Source: Enoplolaimus lenunculus
Taxonomy: Eukaryota; Nematoda; Enoplea; Enoplida; Thoracostomopsidae
DNA: 64,000 nucleotides
NCBI GenBank assembly: GCA_030248215.1
Contig: JASANG010000605.1
Location: 124,001-188,000 of the forward strand
Direction of reading: 5' to 3'
Below, piece by piece: positions 24,502-35,000 of the stretch (position 1 is its first letter; each line of letters opens with the position of its first letter). The notes beneath the pieces were generated by a model. The model was not told the origin of the DNA. It searched no databases and saw only the letters and a list, made by a program, of their open reading frames with translations. A program made the translations under genes and the position numbers.

Positions 24502-24892
24502 CAGAGCTGCATGCTAACCGCGGGTAACGCGGGTACGGGTAAGAAAATTTAGACTCGGGTATACTTGCGGGTAGAGAATTTCAAAGCGCGGGTAGAAATT
24601 TGTGATTCTTTACCCGCCCTATTTTTAAAATAACGGCAAACAACCTAGTTTTAACGGTCATAAATGAAATGTGCAATATTATCCGGTGTTACATTTTTTA
24701 CTGAATCGTTCGTTTTGGAATGTTACTAATAAATAGTTTTTGTAATGTCGAGCGATTTACATCAGTGCACGGTGAAATTACACAAATTATATTGAACGCA
24801 GAAAAAAATAAGGGCGCGTAAAGCGGTTAACAAGTAAAAGAATTTTGCGCTGGTATACCTGCTGGTAAAAAAATAATCCACTTACACCTCTG
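24502..24892. mobile_element. hAT-type MITE, family F
   Basis: CAGAGCTGCATGC begins and TTACACCTCTG ends the element, with GCGGGTA/TACCCGC words just inside. Flanks TGTACCAC (24494-24501) and TATACCAC (24893-24900) agree at 7 of 8 positions, an aged 8-bp duplication. A second copy lies in GLG1 intron 1 at 30278-30723. Confidence 0.68.
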
Positions 24893-24959
24893 TATACCAC
24901 ACCCCACCTTCTGTATCGCTACCTACCTTCATTTATGGCTCTCGCCTGTGTCAAACATG

Positions 24960-25115
24960 AACCAGGTGGGGCTCTGTCCCCCCTGGAACAATTTTGGCCG
25001 CCCCTAGACAATTTTTAACCTTGCTTGTAAGTCTTCAAAAACCTTAGTATGCCATGGCCCTCCTGAAAATTTTTTAGCCCGTTCTAGCAAGGTGAGCTGG
25101 CTACAGCCTGATTTT
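24960..25115. repeat. Copy of the AGCAAGG/TTGCTTGTAA repeat
   Basis: TTTTAACCTTGCTTGTAAG through CTAGCAAGGTGAGCTGGCTA matches 20985-21110 in order. Confidence 0.55.
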
Positions 25116-25370
25116 AAATATATTACATAAATATCCGGTACGTGCTTTGCTCTATGCTTTGAAAATATGTATTATACCTGAAGCTTTTGTTGTATCACTA
25201 CACTATTTATATAAGTCTGTGTTTCTATGTTTATGTTGAGTTGGCCGCATGGACTGTTGTTAGCATATCATGATGTTAAATATGAAACGTAAAGCTGTGA
25301 CTCATTTTTGTAAAAACTATTCGAAGCGGATTTCAATCCCACGATGCCAAAACGGTGCAATTTGGGCCGT

Positions 25371-25518
25371 TGTACATTCCCCCGCTCAACAGACCTAGGC
25401 TTCCACCCAAGATTATGTTTAGGGAAAGTCTTACCTAAGACTAAACGGAAGCTTTTGCCTAAGTCAGTACCTACGCATGAGCCTAAACATCAACCTTAGC
25501 TGTAGGGAGAAGTGTACA
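25371..25518. mobile_element. TTAGGC-bearing MITE, third terminal type
   Basis: TGTACATTCCCCC at the left and GGGAGAAGTGTACA at the right form inverted repeats; diverged CCTAAG words fill the core. The clean copy is at 45059-45203 beside GLG1. Confidence 0.5.
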
Positions 25519-25549
25519 CGAGCCTCAGTTGATTTTACTAAATTGAAAC

Positions 25550-25721
25550 CAGTGCAGGAGCAGACAGGGGTTGGGACTCCCCCAAATTCGCGAGCCAACC
25601 GAGCGAGAAGCCACACGCATTTTAAAACTTCTGTGGCTTTTGTTTCAACTGGTTAGGGTGGGGGCCCTTTAGGGTTGGGAGCCCCGAAATTAGGGGTATG
25701 GTGGTGGCTGGTCCGGCTCTG
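25550..25721. mobile_element. hAT-type MITE, family E, second copy
   Basis: Same ends and interior order as 19446-19632 (GGACTCCCCCAAATTCGCGAG, GGTTAGGGTGGGGGC in part). Flanks ATTGAAAC (25542-25549) and ATTCAAAC (25722-25729) agree at 7 of 8 positions. Confidence 0.75.
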
Positions 25722-25729
25722 ATTCAAAC

Positions 25730-26724
25730 CATTATCCTAGCGAAATACCGGCGTTTGCTATTATTTAGGAGCGTTTTATTACTTAACAGGGCTCTCGCTA
25801 AGTGGTTCGAGCAATCCCTGTTCAGAAATAGACCCCTGAGAACCATTGTTTTTCTTTTGAACATCGTCACGCTCCGGAAATACAGTTTTTGAACTTGAAT
25901 TGTGCAAACGTCGCAAGCGAAGCCATCGAGTAGCCAGACGTAATTTCAGTATCCAATGTAAATTTTGACGCTTTAATTGGGGTCACGGCTCCTTGGGCAT
26001 CCCTCAGTCACCCCTGTGTCGCCATGCGATGCAGTGTTGCTAAATTGTCCAAAGTCGAAATCAGGCCCAATGGGTGATGAACGCGACTACCGTATCACCG
26101 TTGGGCACCTATGATACCGTGAATCAGATAAGATCGTAGCATAATTGATATTCATAGATATTTTAAACCCCAAATTATGACACCTGTTGAGGCACTGTAT
26201 TCAAATGACGTTGCAGAAGTACACGTACACTCCAGAAAATGTAATCATTTAGCATTGTTAGCAAAGGCAATAACACAAAAATAAGATAGAAAGTATATAT
26301 ACTCTTTCGCGAAGCGCGATAGTTTCTAACACTTGCAATTTTTGCAAGTTGAAAATGGCAGAAAATGTCGTTTTGTTTCGGGCAAAATGGCCCTTGGCCC
26401 CTTGGCAACGTGCTCCCTTGGCGTAGATTTCGGGGGACGTTTCTAACGGCACTACACCAGTGTTGATGATTCGGTGAAAGGTTAAATTTTACCCTATAGC
26501 GTTTATGGTTTTCCTACGCGTGAGCTTCAAACCTAAGCTAAATCCAAACCAGCTTGTTATATTTATCCAGTATTTATGTGAGGAGAGATTTTGTGATGCG
26601 ATGCAGAAGTGACAGAGCCGGGGGGATGTGGGCAAAACGGCTATTTATTGCCGTACCATTTTTTGAATAAAAGGCATTTCCCCCCAACTTTTTTGAATCC
26701 AATTTTGTAAAAGCAAGTTAAACT
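25730..26724. other. Gene-free stretch, nothing recognised
   Basis: No coding pattern or repeat ends; one weak TTAGGC-like cluster lies near 26505-26540. Confidence 0.35.
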
Positions 26725-26885
26725 GTCGACGAGTTTGTCGGGGAGACAACTTTTCGGGGTCGATAATTGCGCGGGGTCGACGAGTTGTCTGGGCGGCAAA
26801 TTGCCGGGGTCGACGAGTTGTCGGGATCGATGAGTTGTCGGGGCGAGATGTCGGGGTAGACGAGATGTCGGGGAATGAATTGCCG
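26725..26885. repeat. Short tandem array of GTCGACGAGTTGTCGGGG-like units
   Basis: About eight diverged units of 16-22 bp. The open frames on the minus strand (runs of Arg, Pro, Thr, Ser) are by-products. The GACGAGTTGTC word is shared with the elements at 27532-27720 and 35634-35850. Confidence 0.6.
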
Positions 26886-27229
26886 TAGATTTGGTAGAGA
26901 TAACACAACGTTACAAAACGACAGTTGTATTAATAGCCGTTGATTATTTAAAAATTAAAATTGTAACCCGGTTAACGACGTACAGGCAAAGAAACAACAG
27001 CAACAGCTTGTGTCCGATAAGATTTTATTGTTTATGTTATGTGTTTTGTAATGGTGTAGGTTGCTCTGTGTATTTTGTTTCCAACACTTGTGCACATACA
27101 CTGCTTGCACAAAACTCGTCCAGATTTTATGATTTTAATATTAAGCGAAAGGGAATGCGAGGCCGCCTTGGCTTTGTGCTTTAAATTGTTTCATGTCTGT
27201 TAATTATGTAATCTAGCGTTGAGCCGATG

Positions 27230-27403
27230 CAATGGCAGATCCATGGGGGGGCCACCCCGGCCGTGCCCCCCCCAACAGCATTTCGACAAAAATTATATAG
27301 CAATTTTGTGACAATAGTTCGTGGTTTGTGTGTGGGTCAAAAGTAAGTTTATTACCTGTGAAATTTTGGCCCCCCCAATTTTGAGATCCTGGATCCGCCA
27401 CTG
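27230..27403. mobile_element. hAT-type MITE with GGCGGATCC ends
   Basis: It begins CAATGGCAGATCCATGG and ends CTGGATCCGCCACTG, inverted repeats. Flanks AGCCGATG (27222-27229) and AGCCGATA (27404-27411) agree at 7 of 8 positions. It is 174 bp, with poly-C/poly-G tracts just inside the ends and no protein. Confidence 0.72.
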
Positions 27404-27531
27404 AGCCGATATATCGATATCGGTAAAATCAGGGTATCCGTATAGCCATATTGGTAGTTTACAGTATCGTTTCAACGCTAGTAAAACCAGCGAACAAAGC
27501 GTGTCTGGGACTTTAAACTATGCAGGGATGG

Positions 27532-27720
27532 GTATACGACATTTCGTCGCTCGACAACTTGTCACGCAACAGTGTACTAAGTCTAACGCCGAAGCCTAAG
27601 CATAATTCTAACCATTATCCCAAACCAAAGTCTAAGTATAATCCTAAGCCTAAAGATAATATTGAGCGACCATTTGTCCAGTAGACGAAATTTCGGGTTA
27701 TAAGCTGTCTTGTGACGAAT
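27532..27720. repeat. CGACAACTTGTC-flanked element with TTAGGC-like core
   Basis: GACATTTCGTCGCTCGACAA on the left and CCAGTAGACGAAATTTCGG on the right enclose CCTAAGC-type words. The relation to 35634-35850 is by shared words and layout only. Confidence 0.4.
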
Positions 27721-28270
27721 GAGGGGCGTAGCCAGGATTTTTAATATGGTGGGGGTTGGTATAACTGGAAGCTACAATAAATGTTGGGTTGTAAAGAATT
27801 CGCGATCGTGAACGCAGCCACGATTTTATAATTGATGTGTCCCAATGAAAAATTTGAGTTTTATGTGGGTTCGAAAGGGTGAATTGATCGCAACATCGGT
27901 TACTGTCCACCTTGAAAACTGTGAACAAAACACCACCAGCAAGAAGCTGCAAGGTATAGAAGACCTCTATAACCCCCTAGCAACGCGCATTCGACGAATT
28001 GTCGCGATACCGTAGGAACTTTTGGAACAGGCTTAAGATGTGTCCCCAAAATCGTTGAACTAAAAGAAATGTAGTATAACCGTAGACAGTACTTGGTGTA
28101 ATACCATGCTGTTCGTTCCAATAAAGGAAACAAAATGCCTCAAAGATATAATAGCCACAGTACGTGGCAATATTTACCACATTGAGATGTCATTAACAAT
28201 CCGTAACGTTATCGCTGCGTTTTGTTTGTCGTTCTGGCACGCTTAAAGTATTCTACTATTCTTTTTTTCT

Positions 28271-28278
28271 TATTTCAG
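28271..28278 (+). promoter_or_regulatory. Probable 3' splice site before the GLG1 start codon
   Basis: A run of T and C ends in TATTTCAG, 19 bases before the ATG at 28298. Either a 5' UTR intron ends here or a spliced leader is added here; the window cannot tell which. No promoter could be recognised upstream. Confidence 0.5.
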
Positions 28279-28297
28279 ACCTTAGCGTAGTTTTATA

Positions 28298-29070
28298 ATG
28301 ATTTTATTTTCTGTATCCAAGGTTTGTACTGCAGTTTCGTTTCTATGTTTATTAGCGTTTTTGAGCTCAAATTGTGTGAACGGTCAACAGCAACATCAAC
28401 AGCAGCAGCAGCACCAGCAACATCAACAACAACAACTCGCTGAGTTGAATCACCAAGTAAACAATGCTAATATTAAGTCGGGTAGCAATAACATTCCACC
28501 ACCCCCGATTCTAAATCATAATAATTTACCAAACGCAAACATCAATAGCAATGGTGGAATGCAACAACAACTCCAACAACAACCTAATGCCCATTTTCCT
28601 CAAAGGGTACAGGATCAACAACTTGGTGCAAATGCTAACATGCCCAATCCGACCGAGGATCCACCTGCACCTGGGCAAATCCCTGAAAATTTATCGCCAG
28701 ACGAGCTGCCGGAACACAACATTGATCCGGCAAAACTTCCGCTCGGACCGATCAAAGAACAACAAGCATGCCAACAAGATATTAAAAAATACTGTCCTGA
28801 CGAATCTCAACATTCCGACGTCGAACTGTTAGTCTGTTTGCAAGTGAAAACGCAACAAACGGAATTTTTAGCGACCAAATGTCAACAAGTATTATGGTTT
28901 AAAAAGTTTGTCATGTCAAAAGATGACAGTTTTCAAACCACTGCAGCACAGTTTTGCGCCGCTGAAGTCGCTCGTATGCCCGAATGCACTGATCCGTCAA
29001 ACCGACTGGTGAAAGGATTTTTACTGTCGTGTTTGATTGAACATTTGCCGCAGCTCAACGCGACAACAAA
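28298..29070 (+). CDS. GLG1: GLG1 exon 1
   Basis: It holds the start codon, signal peptide (ending near CVNG), the polyglutamine/histidine tract, an Asn/Pro-rich linker, and the first repeats (ACQQDIKKYC and FCAAEVARMPEC). The donor GTAAGC follows; two bases of a codon are left over. Confidence 0.93.
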
Positions 29071-32000
29071 GTAAGCGTAGCGGTGTATTTGTATTTTAAT
29101 GTTATTCGACGCCGTTGCATCGTCGTACGTCGCTGTCCATGGCCATCACTGGTTAATTAGGGTTGCTATACTTTACGGAGCTGGACGCCGGCGTGCGGCG
29201 AGTATAACGGAACCTTTAGAGTTGAGCTATACTTCTGCGTGCTGGGCAACGTCGTCCAGCGCCATTTGCAGACGCACGAAGCTGCACGGCGTCGTCCGCA
29301 CACGCACAAAGCCGGCTCAGCACGCCATCGTTTTCCACCGGCACGTCGTCGGACGTTGCGGTTCAAAAATAAAGCTAGATTTCAGCCGTCCTGCGCGGTG
29401 GTATGCGGTAACGCACGACGACCATAACGCAGCCCTTACCACGGAGGCTTTACTGCTAGTGGCATTTTTTTACTATCGCTCCACACAACTGAAATGTGGG
29501 GGACTCCATCAGTTGATTTTCCGTGGTTAATATAATACAAAAAACGTTTTACAATTGAACGCCTGCGCATGTAGTGTAGTAGGACATCTTTTTCGTTTCT
29601 ATTCACGGGGGGCTGCAACCTTCTGGATCCTTAATTTCAAGGGACGCTAAACAGAATGGGTCGCTACCGCCCCGCAAGCCCCGCGCTCGGTGCTGTTGTC
29701 ATGCTAGAATGCCAAAAATTTGTCTAAAAATGCTTCGTTAAAATTTTTTATGCACTCCAATAAGAAATTGCTTAGAGTGGTTAAGGGCGGCATCTGCCAT
29801 TCTGTGTAAGGTCCTCTGTGAACCTGCGGTGATCAGGTGCTCGGCAGCTTCCTGAAAATCCAATTGACGGAAATTTTTGTATGGGGTATGGGGTGAAGAA
29901 GTTTTCACATGTGACGGGGGGTCATTTTTAAACATTTAAATTATTAAATATTCAGATAAACTGTTTTCGATAAGCTATTTTTTGTGTTTAATGTTTAACA
30001 GGCAATATTATCAGGAGCCCTTAAATAAATATGTACCATCGAACTCAAGTTTGGCGATATGTCTGGTCTCTGGTGTTTTCTGAACAATCAACCGCTGAAT
30101 GCCTACGTTTAAAACACATTTGTGGCGTTTATTTCCCAACTGACCACAGGCGCTAAAATAGTTACGAGAATATTGGCCCTGGAATCAAAAAATCTTCACC
30201 CTTCTTTTACTATGTCTAAGTACTTTAGTATATTTTAGTTTCTTTTAAAGTTTGTCTGCTGTTTAAAATATTAGAAGCAGAGTGGGACATTACCCGTGGG
30301 TACTCGCGGGTAAAGCGGGTCGAGTGAACAATTTCAGGCTCGGGTATACTCGAGGGTAAAATTTTTATCATGCAGGTTAAAAAGTCACAACCCGCGTCAA
30401 ACATTTAAGTTTTAAGGACGTGAACCTACTCTATTGTCTGTTTTATTTCTGGTCAGGTGCGGCCTGTGCTTTATTTACCTGGGTTTGAAATTTTGTTGTT
30501 TCTAGTAAAATTCATTTGTAGAATTCGTTGGTGCTATATCGCAAAACTTTATTAAAGCGCGAATCACCAGCGATCTTTAAAATACTGGTTTGACTTCAGG
30601 CGCGGGTAAAAGGTGGATCGTGGGTAGATCTTTTTTGCGCGTGTATACTCGTAGGTGAAAAATTCTTGTTTGCGTGGGTAAAGCGCGGGTCGGGTGTAAA
30701 TTCGTTACCCACTTCCCACTCTGATTAAAAGTACCAGCCAAAAACACTTTCGAAGAAACCTGTGTGCGTTTTGGTAGGCCCAATTTGATTTAAAATAACG
30801 TTTACGTTCCTGTATTTGTTGTGTAACTGTTTAGATGTTCCACGTTTCTAAAATCAATGCAATTTATTATGTTTGAAGACTGGCGTTTAATTGGTCCATT
30901 TGTTCATGTAAGTTTTGTCAATGTTTTGTTTACAGACAACTAATTTAATGTAGTTGGCAACTGGGCCGTTCCAAACAGTAAAGTGCTGTTCAGGACATAC
31001 CAAACAACGTCTTGACAAAAACTATGCCATAGTAGGACTACATTTGTTCTACTTACGTTCCAAAGTGTGACGCTTTTGCTCTGTCCGAGCACAAAAACTT
31101 CGCAGTAAAAGGTGTTTCAATATTGTTTACTCCTGATACAAAACACTGAGCCTAGACCATGCCTGATATGCTTTAGTAAGTAACAAGCTAGATCCAGGTT
31201 TGCAAGTTTGGCAATTTGGAAGAGTCGCATTTGAATTTGCGATGCCACAAACCCGTCAGCCCACATAGCATGTGATTAAAATATCTGATAATTACCAACA
31301 TGATAAGCCCTATTGCGATCATTAGCTTGACTAATACGCTAATTAGCTAGTAGCTAAGTAATTGTCAACTAAATCGATTTCGTAAGCGACATATTTAGAT
31401 TTCACGTGCCGAAATTCCTGTACTGGAAATATGGATTAAAACTAAGGGCACAGGTACATTTCCAGCAAACGCATGTATTTCGCAACGTGTTTCTTAAGGC
31501 ATGTCACACCGACATTGTAAGTTTGGAATGTGGCCGTACTGACAAAAACAACATACATCGTCACAGTCAAGGTGAAGTGATTGAATGCTTAATGAAAGCG
31601 CTCGTTGAACAAACGATGAAAGCCGCCCACGCGGTCACCGATCATCCGCAAGGACCGCAAGGACAAATACTTCATCCAACTATCACTTTATCGCCCCAGT
31701 GTGAGCTCCAAGTTCGACGAACGGTAGAACTACAAACGCAAGATTATCATTTGGATCGACCGTTGTATTTTGCTTGTCGCGCGGATCGTGAACACGTTTG
31801 TTCGCATGTTGAATCTGGAAATGGTGATTACAGTTTAATTAAATTTTGGCATATATATGTGTATATATTAGGGTGCGACCGGATACCAAAGAATGCCGGT
31901 GCCGGATAATCTAATATTTTGCCGGAGCCGTATAGTTAATTCAAATCTGACACTGGATGGCATTCAAATATCAGAACGTAGCTAACAATTCTTGATTCCA

Positions 32001-35000
32001 TGGCCTAAGGTATTCAGAGTGTTTATGCGAGCTGGCAAAACTTAACGTCTCACGCCGATGCATTTTTTACACTTTGACATAGACCCCATTCCATTATTTT
32101 GTTTTTGTAGCGTTGCGTTCAGTTCAATTCTTAGGTACTACAGAGTAAAGGTGGCTAGTACTATAAATTTTGGTCGGTTGTGACAGTGCTCTCGGCAATT
32201 TTGTCGGCACAGAATTTAACTGAATTGTTGAACATTCCTTTTCGACCTCAATAGAGACTGAAGTAGGTTATACTGGTGTCTACCGCCAAGCAACAGAAAA
32301 TTTTCACTTTTGGACAGAGGCAGATCATAACGAAGGCCAGTGAGGTGGCGGCCTCAGCACTAAGTGATGATCTGCTTCTGCGCTTGCACTTAATATTAAT
32401 TTTTGCATTGGTTCGAAACACTTTAATGGTACTCTCAAATTTAAATCTTCAAAATTATGATAGATAATGGGGCACTATATGAGCGCGCAGCATACGTCGC
32501 CACACCCACACAAGTATAATAATCTCTACTGACAGATCCATAGGGGTCATACCCAGCTTAGGCAGTCATCAGGCATCAAAATCAAACTTTTGTTTGAAGG
32601 TTTAACACTAAGAACGTAAGAACGCGTTTGGCTTCAGCTGTTTTTACTATTATTTTATTGTGCAGCATTTCTTTCAACAGTTTCTGAGCCCTGCAACTGA
32701 CAACACTCATATCGTTATCTAAATCTGCATTGCGGTATTATTACAGGCCAAGTGTTGACGTGCCTCATCGCTCAACGCCTTCAAAATCACATTTCAAAAG
32801 GCTGTGCCGATAAACTCCTGCTCCGTGAACAAATGATTGCACGCAATTTTCAAGCGTCACATCCGTTAATTGCTAATTGTGGCCAAGAAATACAATACTA
32901 TAAGTGTGTTCCGCCACCACCTGCTGATGCGTCTGGTAAATTGCTCAAAACAAAGTACAATCCAATGTATTTTACGCTCACGTATGTACTGCTTTGTTTG
33001 GAAAACGTGATCAAAGATCACGAAGTACAATGGCAAGCACAGCATATTGAAGACGGGCAAACACCGCACAAAGATGGTGCAGTCAATCCGCAGTGTCTCG
33101 ATCAGGTAAGCATATTCAGGGTTAAAGGTTTAAGCGATGGCTTAGAGATGCGTTGTACTCGCCACTCGGTTTCGCACGCCGCTACGCGGTGAGCGTGATA
33201 TCAGAATAGACTTTTTATGTAACGCGTAGTGCCATGTAGCGCTGGACGCCACCGCGTAGCGCTGGACGCCACCGCATAGCGCTGGACGCCACCGCGTAGC
33301 GCTGGACGCCACCACGTAGCGCTAGACGCCACCGCGTAGCGCTGGACGCCACCGCGTAGCGCTGCATGTCACCACGTAGCGCTGGACGCCACCGCGTAGC
33401 GGTTGATTCCACCGCGCGGCGCGTCTAAAATTTATTGCTTTGTGCAGAAAGAAAAACGTGGACGGCAGCGCGCGCAACCGCGCGTTGCGTCAAAAATAAG
33501 ATTATGACGAGTGGCGCCGTCCGATGGCGCGCGTAGAATATATAGCGACCCTTTGTCTGTTTACTTATAATTTATTTTTTTACGCTGCGCACACTATTTA
33601 CCTCTTCCTTCAAAGTGGGGTTGGGTTGAATCGAAACCTAAGGCGTACTATGGTATGTATACATGATGACACTCAAAAATAGATAAGTTTTATACTCTTA
33701 TCTAAATAGTCATCATCGATTCTTGTATGAATTCAAGTCACGAACGTAGTCAGAATTTCGTTTACGAAAGGTGTAATCTTATTTTCGGACTTTGGACTCC
33801 GTCGTGTTGTCCCAAAACCTGCCAAAGTGCCTTTTGGTTGCTTGTACAAAAATGTGGAGATGGATATTATCGCCTCTAACCTCCGGTTCCAAGCTAAGAA
33901 GTGTCAACAATAAAAAAAACTTATTTCATGTGTTTAGGTCACTGAACATCGCCGCATGCTTTTGTCTGACTACAGAATATTGCCTGAGATTGTTGTCAAT
34001 TGCCCGGCGGAAATCGAACAGTACTGTAACGGAAGAGTTGACGAAAAAGGTGCAACGCTGCATTGTTTAATGAAAGTTGCACAAGACAAGCATCATACGC
34101 GACAGACTGGTTTCAGTGATAAATGTTTCAACGCGTTGAAAGACGTTATCAAAGTGCGTTTTAAATACTATCTTATTAGCCGACCCCGGTGTAACAGGTC
34201 GGCTTATCTTCTGTCAGATCTTCACTGGAAAGATCTGCCTTTGCCGATATTTCTTCATGGAACGATTTGCATAGGCCAATGTTTTTCATTTGTGTCTACC
34301 TTTTCCCCTATTACATGATTTTTGGTGTCTCTATTAAAACATTACAGTGATGTTCGAAAATGTGTTTAATATATAAAGCAGTATATATGCTTGGCCTAGG
34401 GCCGTGGCTAGATGGCAGAGGCACCCAACCGGAAGATGTGTCCTTCAGAAATTCGAATTGTCGCACTGCGCCGTCCTGCATGACACCGAACATTTGTTCG
34501 AAAGTTTAGCGTTTAGCAACTGCAGTTAAGGCAACCAATCAGGCCCCAGTTGACGTATTAAAATAATCTTAAGTAATTAAAATGATTGGTTTAAAGTTGG
34601 TAATCAACCTTTTTCGTGGTTTTGTAAATTCGGCGTTTGACAAAGATAATTTGGCTTCCAAACCTCATGCATATTTCGGGTTCCTATGACGGATCCTTAA
34701 ATGTGAAACCTTACAATTTGAAGCGCATGTTGATGCTGTCGAGTTGTAGGAGCGACTCTTAGCTAATTATTTATTATTGAGTGTGGCAACACACGCAACA
34801 AAAGTTTTTCTAATGCTTACATTTTATTTTAGATGTCCGAAGTTGCGTCAGACTTTCGAGTGGATCCAGCGTTAGCACGGGATTGCGCAATGGCAATTGA
34901 TACTGCTTGTGGTGCATACAAAAATAGTGAAGTAGAGGTAAACGATACTTATTTATGTCTTCAACTACGATGTTTCATGCCCGCTAGCAGGTGCAGTGGG

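Noticed and set aside
26645-26908. Two overlapping minus frames rich in Thr, Arg, Pro and Ser
   Set aside because: They read through the GTCG tandem array in two frames, a sign of repeat rather than protein.
29099-29530. Open frame of 143 codons after GLG1 exon 1
   Set aside because: It lies in a GC-rich family G repeat, has no domain pattern, and the exon 1 donor at 29071 fits the next exon in phase.
31464-31465. Alternative acceptor TTTCCAG for GLG1 exon 2
   Set aside because: The phase does not match exon 1, and residues that fit the repeat spacing would be lost.
33215-33412. Minus-strand open frame with repeated Ala/Arg/Trp blocks
   Set aside because: It is the translation of the 20-bp minisatellite, not a gene.
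33230-33420. CRISPR-like array
   Set aside because: The units are directly adjacent without spacers and lie in a eukaryotic intron.
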